From assembly GCF_016863175.1 (NCBI RefSeq), contig NZ_BOOJ01000002.1, positions 62,001 to 126,000 of the forward strand: a DNA stretch of 64,000 nt, read 5' to 3'. The notes below the pieces were generated by a model. It made no database searches. It was not told the origin of the DNA and was given only the letters and a program-made list of their open reading frames with translations. The stretch comes from Paraplanobispora siamensis. Lineage in GTDB: Bacteria; Actinomycetota; Actinomycetes; Streptosporangiales; Streptosporangiaceae. Positions 18,985 through 27,150 of the stretch are shown in pieces. The translations under genes and the position numbers were made by a program. Every line of letters starts with the position of its first letter. Position 1 is the first letter of the stretch.

Positions 18985-19134
18985 TCAGTCCATCGCGCAG
19001 TAACCCGGCGGATCGACCTGGGTCAGCGCGATGAGCCTCGGCCGGCCGCCGTTGATGCCGTGCAGGGCGCTCTCGTCGAGTTCCTCGCCCACCGGCGTGA
19101 TGTCCTCGATCCGGCTGCGTGCGTCGTCCTTCAT
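18985..19134 (-). CDS. RiPP precursor peptide 2 (double-glycine leader, graspetide-type cluster)
   Basis: A 49-residue peptide: MKDDARSRIEDITPVG, EELDESALHGINGG, then the presumed 19-residue core RPRLIALTQVDPPGYCAMD. The start at ATG 19134 has the best ribosome binding site in the operon, AAGGGAGGTGACC; the longer frame starting inside the exporter gene is rejected. Compared with precursor 1, the leader differs at few positions and the core lacks four residues before the shared TQ-DPPG-C-D block. It begins 43 bases after the exporter stop and 46 bases before precursor 1. Strong translation fits a substrate needed in excess over its enzymes. Confidence 0.88.
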   Translation of the reverse strand: MKDDARSRIEDITPVGEELDESALHGINGGRPRLIALTQVDPPGYCAMD

Positions 19135-19177
19135 GGTCACCTCCCTTCGCTTCGGGATTTCCTTGATCGAGAGGCTG

Positions 19178-21424
19178 TCAGGGCCGTCTTGGAAGCGACT
19201 TGTGAAGGGGTGCAAAGCCGCTGACCTCGCCACCGGCCTGCCTCCGGGCGAGCCGCGCGTAGTGGCCGCCCAGCCGGAGCAGCTCCTCGCGGGTACCGGT
19301 CTCGGTGATCCGGCCGCCGTCGAGCACGACGATCAGGTCCGCGTCGCGGACGGTGCTCAACCGGTGGGCGATCACGATGCGGGTCTGGGTGAGCGTGCCG
19401 AGGTTCGCGTCGATGGCCGCCTCGGTGTCGGCGTCGAGATGGCTGGTCGCCTCGTCCAGGAGGAGGATGTCCGGCCGGGTGAGCAGGGCCCTGGCCAGGG
19501 CGATGCGCTGCCGCTGCCCGCCGGACACGCCGCCCCCCTCCGTCAGGTGGGTGTGGTAGCCCATGGGCATGGCGGCGATGTCGTCGTGGACGTGGGCGAG
19601 CCGCGCCGCCTCGTGCACCCGGGCGGGGGACGCGTCGGGGTCCCCCAGGGTGATGTTGTCCAGGATCGTCCCGGTGAACAGGGCCGGTTCCTGCGTCACC
19701 ACTCCGAACCGGCGGCGCAGCCGGCCCGCGTCCGCCCCGGACAGGAGGGCGCCGCCGTAGCGGATCTCCCCCTCGGCCGGCTCCAGCAGCCCCAGCAGCA
19801 CCCTGGCCAGGGTGCTCTTGCCGGAGCCGGACCGGCCGACCAGGGCGACCTTCCGTCCGGGAGGGATCGTCAGGTCGATGCCGCGCAGGATCCACGGGCT
19901 CTCGGGCGTGTAGCGGAACCCGACCCCGCGCAGCCCGATCTCCGCCGGGCCGGTGGGGCGGGGAGCGGCGGAGGCGTCGGGTGAGGGCCCGGAGAGGTCG
20001 TCCCGCACGCCGGGTGAGGACCCGGAGAGATCGTCGTGGGAGCCGGGTTCCGGCCGGGTGTTCCACAGATCGGCCAGCCGTTCACCGTGCACCCGGGCGA
20101 GCTGCGCGCTGCGCAGGCCGCCGGTAAGCGCCGCCAGCGGGGCCAGGGAGGCCGCCGCCAGGGCCTGCAGGCCGAGCATGGCGCCCAGGCTGAGCTGATC
20201 GGTCGTGACCTGCCAGGCCCCTGCCCAGAGCAGGGCCAGGGGGGTGGCGAACCGCAACGCCGCCAGAGCGGAGTCCTGCAGGCCCTGAGCCGTCCCGTTG
20301 CGCCGCGCCCGCCGCATCTGCGTCGCGAGCAGCCGCGACCAGCGGCCGAGGACGCGTTCCTCGGCACCCACTGCTTTGATCGTCTCGATGCCGCGGACGC
20401 TCTCGATCAGCTGCCCCTGGGCCTCGTTGCGGGCCTCCATCTCCCGGTGGGTCAGGTCGGCGAGCCGGCGGTGGGTCGTGGTCAGCAGGATGACCTGCGC
20501 CGCCGCGAAGACCAGCAGGATCGCGCCCAGCAGCGGCGACCGTACGGTGACCACGAGGAGGTACCCGGCGGCGAGCGGTCCGTCCAGCAGGGCGGTCAGC
20601 GCCTGGCCGGTGAGGAGTTCGCGCAGCAGGGTCACCCCGGAGATCCGGGAGACCAGGTCGGCGGAGCCCCGGTGGGCGAAGAAGCGGAAGGGCACCGAGA
20701 GCAGGCGCCGGGCCAGCTCGTCCAGCAGGGTGGTGTCCGCGCGGGTCCGCAGCGTGATCAGCGCCCAGGACCGCGCCGCGCCGACGGCGAACTGGGCGGC
20801 GGCCGTCACCGCCATGCCCAGCCCGAGCAGGGTCGGCAGGTCCGTCTCGCCCGCGGTGAGCACCCGGTCCACGACCGTCTCGGTCACGGCGGGCAGCACC
20901 AGGCCCAGGGCCTGCAGGGCCAGGCTGAGCAGGATCAGCAGCGCCAGCAGGCCGCGATGGCGGCTGACGATCACCCGGAGATACCGGGACCACCAGCCAG
21001 CCCGGTCGCCGACGCGGCCCCTGCGGAAGTCCGCTCCCGGGCTGAAGGTGAGCGCCACCCCGCTGTAGCTCTCGGCGAAGTCGCGCGGGGCGAGGCCCAC
21101 ACGTCCCAGCGCGGGGTCGATGATCCCGATTCGGCCGGAGGAGACCCGCTCGACCACGACGAAGTGGCTGTGCCGCCAGTACACCACCGCCGGCAGCGGA
21201 AGCTCGGCGATCCGCTCCGCGGGCACGGAGGCCGCCCGGGTGGTCAGGCCGTGCGCCCGGGCGGTGCGGACCAGGGTCAGCGCGCTGACCCCGTCCCGGC
21301 CGATGCCCATCTCCTCGGAGAGGGCGTAGACGGGGACGCGCCGCCCGTGCGTGGCGAGGATCATCGCCAGGCAGGCGGCGCCGCATTCCACCATGCTGTG
21401 CTGGAGTACGACCGGAACCTTCAT
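19178..21424 (-). CDS. Peptidase-containing ABC transporter (C39 peptidase, membrane and ATPase domains)
   Basis: A 748-residue bacteriocin-type exporter that cuts double-glycine leaders and exports the core. The N-terminal C39 peptidase has QHSMVECGAACLAMIL (catalytic Cys14), YWRHSHFVVVE (His87) and GIIDPALG (Asp103). Six membrane segments span about residues 150-430. The ATPase has Walker A GRSGSGKST, signature VSGGQRQRIALARALL and Walker B DILLLDEATSHLD. A linker before the ATPase carries a duplicated DDLSGSSPGVR/DDLSGPSPDAS motif. It is the first gene of the operon that continues with two precursors, ATP-grasp ligase and maturation protein, so those peptides are its expected cargo. Confidence 0.95.
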   Translation of the reverse strand: MKVPVVLQHSMVECGAACLAMILATHGRRVPVYALSEEMGIGRDGVSALTLVRTARAHGLTTRAASVPAERIAELPLPAVVYWRHSHFVVVERVSSGRIGIIDPALGRVGLAPRDFAESYSGVALTFSPGADFRRGRVGDRAGWWSRYLRVIVSRHRGLLALLILLSLALQALGLVLPAVTETVVDRVLTAGETDLPTLLGLGMAVTAAAQFAVGAARSWALITLRTRADTTLLDELARRLLSVPFRFFAHRGSADLVSRISGVTLLRELLTGQALTALLDGPLAAGYLLVVTVRSPLLGAILLVFAAAQVILLTTTHRRLADLTHREMEARNEAQGQLIESVRGIETIKAVGAEERVLGRWSRLLATQMRRARRNGTAQGLQDSALAALRFATPLALLWAGAWQVTTDQLSLGAMLGLQALAAASLAPLAALTGGLRSAQLARVHGERLADLWNTRPEPGSHDDLSGSSPGVRDDLSGPSPDASAAPRPTGPAEIGLRGVGFRYTPESPWILRGIDLTIPPGRKVALVGRSGSGKSTLARVLLGLLEPAEGEIRYGGALLSGADAGRLRRRFGVVTQEPALFTGTILDNITLGDPDASPARVHEAARLAHVHDDIAAMPMGYHTHLTEGGGVSGGQRQRIALARALLTRPDILLLDEATSHLDADTEAAIDANLGTLTQTRIVIAHRLSTVRDADLIVVLDGGRITETGTREELLRLGGHYARLARRQAGGEVSGFAPLHKSLPRRP

Positions 21425-21481
21425 GGACCGGCAGTCTCCGGCAGTCGTCTTGGATCCGGCTTGCGACTGACTCGATCATGC

Positions 21482-21512
21482 CGCGCCCCCGGGGGTGGGG
21501 TCCGGGGGCGCG
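21482..21512 (-). terminator. Terminator hairpin between the beta-propeller gene and the RiPP operon
   Basis: CGCGCCCCCGG (21482-21492) and CCGGGGGCGCG (21502-21512) form a perfect 11-bp stem with a 9-base loop downstream of the beta-propeller stop. It separates that gene from the exporter that follows on the same strand and marks the upstream edge of the RiPP operon. Confidence 0.6.
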
Positions 21513-21550
21513 GGGGCCGGGGTCGTACGGCGGGGCCGTACGGGGGTGGG

Positions 21551-23719
21551 TCAGTCGAACGGGATCCAGGCCTGCTCGGCGAGGTCGGACATGGAGTTGA
21601 TCTTGAGACCGAGGTCGGAGACCGTCCAGAGGCTGTCACCGATCACGACCGAGCGGCGGATGCCCGGGTCGTAGGGGGCGATGCGGGTGTTCTCCACCGG
21701 CTTGGGCGCGGGGTGCAGGATGGTGCCGGTCTTGTCGATGGCGGAGTCGCCGATCTTCAGGACCAGGGCGGCGCCGTTGGTCTGCTCGGTGCCGGTCCAG
21801 GTGCTCAGCGGCAGGACGGCCGTGCCGGTCTTGGCCCAGTACAGGAAGGCGTGCGGGTCCCACTCGGCCTCGGAGCCGGAGTCCTTCTGGAACAGCTGCG
21901 ACAGGCGGCGCGGAGCGGCCGGGTCGCTGACGTCGAACAGGGAGACCTGGGTGCCGAGCGTGCGGCCCTGCTCGCTGGCCTCCTGGCCGATGCCGATCAG
22001 CCGCCCCTCACCGGCCGGGTGCAGGTAGGCGGAGTATCCGGTGATCTTCAGCTCGCCGGTCTTCCGCGGCGCGGCGGGGTCGCGCAGGTCGAGCACGTAG
22101 AGCGGGTCCACCTGCTTGAACGTCACCACGTAGCCGACCGGGCCGATGAACCGGACCGAGTAGATCCGCTCGCCCTCGCCCAGCCCGCCGATCTCGCCGA
22201 CCTTGGCCAGCGTGCCGGCGTTGAGCACGTACACCGCGCTGGAGCTGCTCTTCTCGGTCTCCGAGGTGGTCGCGACCCGCAGGTTCCCCTCGTGCTCGGA
22301 CAGGGAGTACTGGTTGAGCAGCCTGCCGGGCACCTTGCCCGAGGTGACGTAGCGGGGCGCGCCCGGCGCGGTGATGTCGAACCGGTGCACCTCGGTCTCC
22401 TCCGGAGGCTTCACCGGGGTCTCGGCGGGCTCGGACGTGGCGGAGGGGACCGGGTCGGGGACGCCGGTGGTCTCGTTGTCCGGCTCGGGGTTCCGGGTGG
22501 AGGTCGGGTCGTCCGGCGAGGTGGCGGTGGCGGTCGGGTCCTGCGGCTGCGGGGTGACGCTCTCCTCGGCCGGGGTCGGCTCAACCTTCGGCGGCACCGC
22601 CTCACCGGAGGAACTCCCCGAGGAGCTCGCGGTGGGCGTGGCGGCCGGCTCCTCCTCCAGGATGACGTCGACCGGCATCGCCCACCCCGAGCGCGGGTTG
22701 CTGGTCACGTACAGGCTGGAGCCGGTGCCGTAGACCGTGTCCCCGTCGGCGGCCACGCTGATCGGCGCGCTGGCCGACAGGGCCTGGGCGCCCTGGGCCA
22801 GGTCGAGGGTGTGCACCGTCACCATCGAGGTGCCGGTGTACTCCTGCGGGTGGCTGACCTGCTCGCAGGCGACGGTGTTCTTCACCGTCGTGCCCGCGGC
22901 GTCGGCGACCTCGAACTTCGGCAGCCACGCCTCCAGCGGCGCCGCCTTGACGACCTCGACGTTCTTGCGGGTCCGCTCGGTCTCGGTGGCGTCGGGACCG
23001 GCGTCTGGGAAGGTGATCTGGGGCTGGCTGCGCACCACCAGCCGCACCGTCGAGCCGACCATCCTGGCGTCCACGTGCGAGCCCTCGGGGGTGATCGAGC
23101 CGAGCACCTTCGGCTCACCCGACAGATCGACGAGCACGTAGCGCGGGCCCGGGCTCGGGGCGACCTTGGCGGTCGCGCCGTAGGGGATGATCCCGCCGCC
23201 GGAGAACAGCACCAGAGCCCGGTCCCCACTGACCAGCAGGTCCGCCGGGGCCCAGGCCTGTTCGGCGTCCACCAGCTTCAGCGCGCCGGTCACCTTCCTG
23301 GTCGCGGTGTCCACCACGCGCAGCACGCCCCGGTTCACGGTGATCACCCGGTTGCCGTCGGTCTTGACCAGGTCCGGCTCGTCCACCCCGGCCTCGTGCG
23401 TGTTCGTGGTGGAGTGCTCGGGGGCCTCGGCCCGCTTGCCGGCCGCCGCGGTGTCCTCCGCCCCGATCGCCGTGCGGTACATCAGCTGCGGCCCGCCGAT
23501 GCCCCACGGTCCCACGTGCTTGGCCGTCGCCTCGCGCAACCCGGCCAGCATGTCGTCACACCCGCTGTAGGAGACCAGTTTCACATTCCCCAGATCCACC
23601 GGTGTCGTACGGCTCGCGCCGGGCTCCGTCCCGGCGGAACTGCACGCCGTGGCGAGCAGGGCGGTGGCAAGGGTGACGGCGCTCCCGTTGCGGACGGCCG
23701 TACGAATCGATGTCCTCAT
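21551..23719 (-). CDS. Beta-propeller domain-containing lipoprotein
   Basis: A 722-residue exported protein. The signal peptide ends in a lipobox (TLATALLATACSS), so the mature protein is probably anchored outside the membrane through Cys near residue 26. The body matches the secreted beta-propeller family (PF09826 type): NTHEAGVDEPDLVKTDGNRV, ADGDTVYGTGSSLYVTSN, GERIYSVRFIGPVGYVVTF and DPLYVLDLRDPAAPRKTGEL are characteristic blade segments. A low-complexity Pro/Thr/Ser/Glu-rich insertion of roughly 90 residues (about 345-435) separates two parts of the propeller. No function is established. It is divergent from the aldehyde dehydrogenase gene. Confidence 0.88.
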   Translation of the reverse strand: MRTSIRTAVRNGSAVTLATALLATACSSAGTEPGASRTTPVDLGNVKLVSYSGCDDMLAGLREATAKHVGPWGIGGPQLMYRTAIGAEDTAAAGKRAEAPEHSTTNTHEAGVDEPDLVKTDGNRVITVNRGVLRVVDTATRKVTGALKLVDAEQAWAPADLLVSGDRALVLFSGGGIIPYGATAKVAPSPGPRYVLVDLSGEPKVLGSITPEGSHVDARMVGSTVRLVVRSQPQITFPDAGPDATETERTRKNVEVVKAAPLEAWLPKFEVADAAGTTVKNTVACEQVSHPQEYTGTSMVTVHTLDLAQGAQALSASAPISVAADGDTVYGTGSSLYVTSNPRSGWAMPVDVILEEEPAATPTASSSGSSSGEAVPPKVEPTPAEESVTPQPQDPTATATSPDDPTSTRNPEPDNETTGVPDPVPSATSEPAETPVKPPEETEVHRFDITAPGAPRYVTSGKVPGRLLNQYSLSEHEGNLRVATTSETEKSSSSAVYVLNAGTLAKVGEIGGLGEGERIYSVRFIGPVGYVVTFKQVDPLYVLDLRDPAAPRKTGELKITGYSAYLHPAGEGRLIGIGQEASEQGRTLGTQVSLFDVSDPAAPRRLSQLFQKDSGSEAEWDPHAFLYWAKTGTAVLPLSTWTGTEQTNGAALVLKIGDSAIDKTGTILHPAPKPVENTRIAPYDPGIRRSVVIGDSLWTVSDLGLKINSMSDLAEQAWIPFD

Positions 23720-23804
23720 GCCCCCATGACGGATAGAGGTGCCGAGTGGTTCAGGTGGCTACCGGCCAGTAGCCGCAGGAGCGTTCGCCGAATATTCTTC
23801 GGGC

Positions 23805-25370
23805 ATGGCTGCCACTCTCGGAGCGACCCGTACCCTCGACCCCCTCATGATCGAACGTGTCGTCCGGCACGTGACCTCCGGCGGCAAGACGCAGGTGGTC
23901 CTCGCCCCGTTCACCGGGGAGACCCTCGCCGAACTGCCCGTCTCCACCGCCGAGGACGTCCGCGCCGCCCACGCCGCGGCGCGCCGGGCGCAGCGGGAAT
24001 GGGCCGCGCTGCCGGTCCGGGAGAGGGTCAAGCCCTTCCTGCGCCTGCACGACGCCCTGCTCGACCGCCGCGAGGAGATCCTCGACGTGGTGCAGTGGGA
24101 GACGGGCAAGGCCCGCAGGCACGCCTTCGAGGAGGTCCTCGACGTCGCGGGCTGCACGCTCTACTACGCGCGCCGGGCCCCGGGCCTGCTGGAGCCCAAG
24201 CGGCGCGGGGGCGTCTTCCCGCTGGCCACGAAGGTCGTCGAGACCCGCCACCCCAAGGGCGTGGTGGCGCTGATCTCCCCCTGGAACTACCCGCTGTCGC
24301 TCGGCGTGACGGACGTCGTCCCGGCGCTGCTGGCGGGCAACGCCGTGGTGCACAAGCCCGACACCCAGACCGCGCTGTCCACGCTGTGGACGATCGACCT
24401 GCTGGTCTCCCTCGGCATGCCCCGCGAGATCTGGCAGGTCGTGCTGGGCGAGCCGGCCGAGATCGGCGACCCGCTGCTCGACGACGCCGACTACGTGGCC
24501 TTCACCGGCTCCACCCGGGGCGGCAGGAAGATCGCCGAGGAGGCGGCCAAGCGGCTGATCGGCTGCTCGCTGGAGCTCGGCGGCAAGAACCCGATGATCG
24601 TGCTCGACGACGCCGACCTGGACGTGGCCGCACAGGGCGCGCTGCGCGCCTGCTTCACCAACGCCGGGCAGCTGTGCATCTCCATCGAGCGCCTCTACGT
24701 CCACGACTCCGTGCACGACGCGTTCGTGGACAAGTTCGTCCGGCAGGCCAGGAACATGAAGCTCGGCTCCGGCCTCGACTGGAACGTGCAGATGGGCTCG
24801 CTCACCTCGCGCCGCCAGCTGGAGGCGGTGAGCGCGCACGTGGACGACGCCGTGGCCAAGGGCGCCCGGGTGCTCGCGGGCGGGAAGGCCCGTCCCGACG
24901 TCGGGCCGCTGTTCTACGAGCCCACGATCCTGGCCGACGTGGACGAGACCATGGACCTGTGCCGCGAGGAGACCTTCGGCCCGGTCGTGTCGATCTACCG
25001 GTTCTCGGACGAGGACGAGGCGGTGGAGCGGGCCAACGACACCGTCTACGGCCTCAACGCCTCCGTCTGGACCCGCGACGTGGCGCGCGGGCGCGCGCTG
25101 GCCGCCCGGATCAAGGCCGGGACCGTCAACGTCAACGAGGGGTACGGCTCGGCCTACGCCTCCTACGACGCGCCCATGGGCGGCATGAAGTCCTCCGGGA
25201 TCGGGCGCCGCCACGGGGCCGAGGGCCTGCTGAAGTACACCGAGTCGCAGAACATCGCCAGCCAGGCCCCCTGGCTGGGCTTCGAGCCGATCTTCGGCAT
25301 GACCTACGACAAGTACGCCGACACGCTCGCCGGCCTGCTCAAGACCATGAAGAAGCTCCACCTGAAGTAA
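23805..25370 (+). CDS. Aldehyde dehydrogenase (succinate-semialdehyde dehydrogenase-like)
   Basis: A 521-residue NAD(P)-dependent aldehyde dehydrogenase. Seen are VVALISPWNYPLSLG, VAFTGSTRGGRKIAEEAAKR, the Glu in LELGGKNPMIVLDDADLD and the catalytic Cys in TNAGQLCISIERLYV, with CREETFGPVVSIYRF near the end. It resembles the actinobacterial proteins labelled succinate-semialdehyde dehydrogenase; substrate is uncertain. ATG at 23805 lies six bases after TATTCT, with no ribosome binding site, so the message is probably leaderless; the longer frame from 23739 is rejected. The ChoD-like gene follows after 27 bp with GGAGG before its start, so they likely form an operon. Confidence 0.9.
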   Translation: MAATLGATRTLDPLMIERVVRHVTSGGKTQVVLAPFTGETLAELPVSTAEDVRAAHAAARRAQREWAALPVRERVKPFLRLHDALLDRREEILDVVQWETGKARRHAFEEVLDVAGCTLYYARRAPGLLEPKRRGGVFPLATKVVETRHPKGVVALISPWNYPLSLGVTDVVPALLAGNAVVHKPDTQTALSTLWTIDLLVSLGMPREIWQVVLGEPAEIGDPLLDDADYVAFTGSTRGGRKIAEEAAKRLIGCSLELGGKNPMIVLDDADLDVAAQGALRACFTNAGQLCISIERLYVHDSVHDAFVDKFVRQARNMKLGSGLDWNVQMGSLTSRRQLEAVSAHVDDAVAKGARVLAGGKARPDVGPLFYEPTILADVDETMDLCREETFGPVVSIYRFSDEDEAVERANDTVYGLNASVWTRDVARGRALAARIKAGTVNVNEGYGSAYASYDAPMGGMKSSGIGRRHGAEGLLKYTESQNIASQAPWLGFEPIFGMTYDKYADTLAGLLKTMKKLHLK

Positions 25371-25397
25371 GCGGGGACGGCCGGAGGGAGGTCGCGG

Positions 25398-27092
25398 ATG
25401 TTCAACTACGACGTGCTGGTGATCGGGTCCGGGTTCGGCGGGAGCGTGGCGGCGCTGCGGCTGACCGAGAAGGGCTACGAGGTCGGCGTGCTGGAGGCCG
25501 GCCGGCGCTTCGACGAGCGCACGCTGCCCAGGACCTCCTGGCGCCTGCGCGACTTCCTGTGGGCGCCCGGCCTCGGGCTCAAGGGCATCCAGCGCATCCA
25601 CGTGCTGCGCGGCGGCAAGGGCTCGGGCGTGATGGTGCTGGCCGGCGCCGGGGTCGGCGGCGGCTCGCTGGTGTACGCCAACACCCTGTACGAGCCGCTG
25701 GACCCGTTCTTCGCCGATCCCCAGTGGGCGGGCATCACCGACTGGAAGGCCGAGCTGACGCCGTACTACGACCAGGCCAGGCGCATGCTGGGCGTGGTGG
25801 TCAACCCGACGCTGACCCGGGCCGACGAGGTCATGCAGAAGGTCGCCGCCCGGATGGGCGTGGCCGACACCTTCCACCGGGCCCCGGTCGGCGTGTTCTT
25901 CGGCACGCCGGGGGTGGAGGTCGACGACCCGTACTTCGGCGGGGCCGGGCCGCGCCGTACCGGCTGCACCGAGTGCGGCGAGTGCATGACCGGCTGCCGG
26001 CACGGCGCCAAGAACATGCTGATCAAGAACTATCTGTACCTCGCCGAGAAGGCCGGGGCCAGGGTGCACCCGGAGACCACGGCCGTCTCGGTCCGGCCCC
26101 TGCGCGCGGGCGGGTACGAGGTGGAGGTGGCCAGGACCGGGCAGCCCTGGCGGCGCCGTACGCTCACCGCCGGGCAGGTGGTCTTCGCCGCGGGGACGTA
26201 CGGCACGCAGCGCCTGCTGCACCGGATGCGGGCCGGCGGGAGGCTGCCCCGGATCTCGGACCGGCTGGGGGCGCTGACCCGGACCAACTCCGAGGCGCTG
26301 CTCGGCTTCGAGCGCCTGTCCGTCAAGGGCGAGAAGCTCAACCACGGCGTGGCGATCACCTCCTCCATCCACCCCGACGCGCACACGCACATCGAGCCGG
26401 TCCGCTACGGGAACGGCTCCAACGCGATGGGCCTGCTGCGCAGCCTGCTGATCGACGGCGGGGGCGCCCCGCGCTGGCTGAAGTTCCTGGGCGAGGCCGC
26501 CCGACGCCCGCACCTGGTGCCGCGGCTGTTCAACCACCGCCGCTGGTCGGAGCGCACGATCATCGCGCTGGTCATGCAGGCCAAGGACAACTCCATCACC
26601 CTGTCGGCGCGCAGGGGCCTGCTCGGCTGGAGGCTGCGCTCGCGGCCGGGCCACGGCGAGCCCAACCCGACCTGGATCCCGGCCGGCCACGAGTTCGTCC
26701 GGTACGCGGCCGAGGAGATCGGCGGCATGCCCGGCGGCTCCTGGCTGGACCTGTTCGACATCCCGGCCACCGCGCACTTCCTGGGCGGCTGCGCCATCGG
26801 CGCCACGCCGTCGGAGGGGGTGATCGACGCCTACCACCGAGTGTACGGGCACGAGGGGCTGCACGTGGTGGACGGCTCGGCGATCTCGGCCAACCTCGGG
26901 GTCAACCCCTCGCTGACCATCACCGCCCAGGCCGAGCGGGCCATGGCGCTGTGGCCCAACAAGGGCGAGGCCGACGCCCGCCCGGCGCCGGGATCGCCCT
27001 ACGTCCGGCTGGCCCCGGTGGCGCCGGGGAACCCGGCCGTCCCGGCCGCCGCCCCGGGCGCGCTCCGCCTGCCGATCGTCGAGGTGACCTGA
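25398..27092 (+). CDS. GMC-family oxidoreductase, ChoD (cholesterol oxidase)-like
   Basis: A 564-residue FAD enzyme. The dinucleotide fold is YDVLVIGSGFGGSVAALRLT and the flavin contact region is VLAGAGVGGGSLVYANTLYE; the C-terminal end has HFLGGCAIGATPSEGVID and LHVVDGSAISANLGVNPSLT. Residues 190-200 carry four cysteines, C-x2-C-x2-C-x3-C, in the order CTECGECMTGC, which resembles an iron-sulfur ligand set and also occurs, as recalled, in mycobacterial ChoD. Cholesterol oxidase activity is not shown for this branch; a different alcohol substrate is possible. In M. tuberculosis the choD gene is next to guaB3; here it is 20 kb away, paired with an aldehyde dehydrogenase. Confidence 0.88.
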   Translation: MFNYDVLVIGSGFGGSVAALRLTEKGYEVGVLEAGRRFDERTLPRTSWRLRDFLWAPGLGLKGIQRIHVLRGGKGSGVMVLAGAGVGGGSLVYANTLYEPLDPFFADPQWAGITDWKAELTPYYDQARRMLGVVVNPTLTRADEVMQKVAARMGVADTFHRAPVGVFFGTPGVEVDDPYFGGAGPRRTGCTECGECMTGCRHGAKNMLIKNYLYLAEKAGARVHPETTAVSVRPLRAGGYEVEVARTGQPWRRRTLTAGQVVFAAGTYGTQRLLHRMRAGGRLPRISDRLGALTRTNSEALLGFERLSVKGEKLNHGVAITSSIHPDAHTHIEPVRYGNGSNAMGLLRSLLIDGGGAPRWLKFLGEAARRPHLVPRLFNHRRWSERTIIALVMQAKDNSITLSARRGLLGWRLRSRPGHGEPNPTWIPAGHEFVRYAAEEIGGMPGGSWLDLFDIPATAHFLGGCAIGATPSEGVIDAYHRVYGHEGLHVVDGSAISANLGVNPSLTITAQAERAMALWPNKGEADARPAPGSPYVRLAPVAPGNPAVPAAAPGALRLPIVEVT

Positions 27093-27150
27093 GGGACGCA
27101 CCCGCGGACCTGGGCGCCGGTCGCGCCGGGGCATCCGGCACAATCCCCGT

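Noticed and set aside
18985-19233. An 82-residue version of precursor 2 starting inside the exporter gene
   Set aside because: The internal ATG at 19134 has a near-ideal ribosome binding site and gives the same length and leader as precursor 1.
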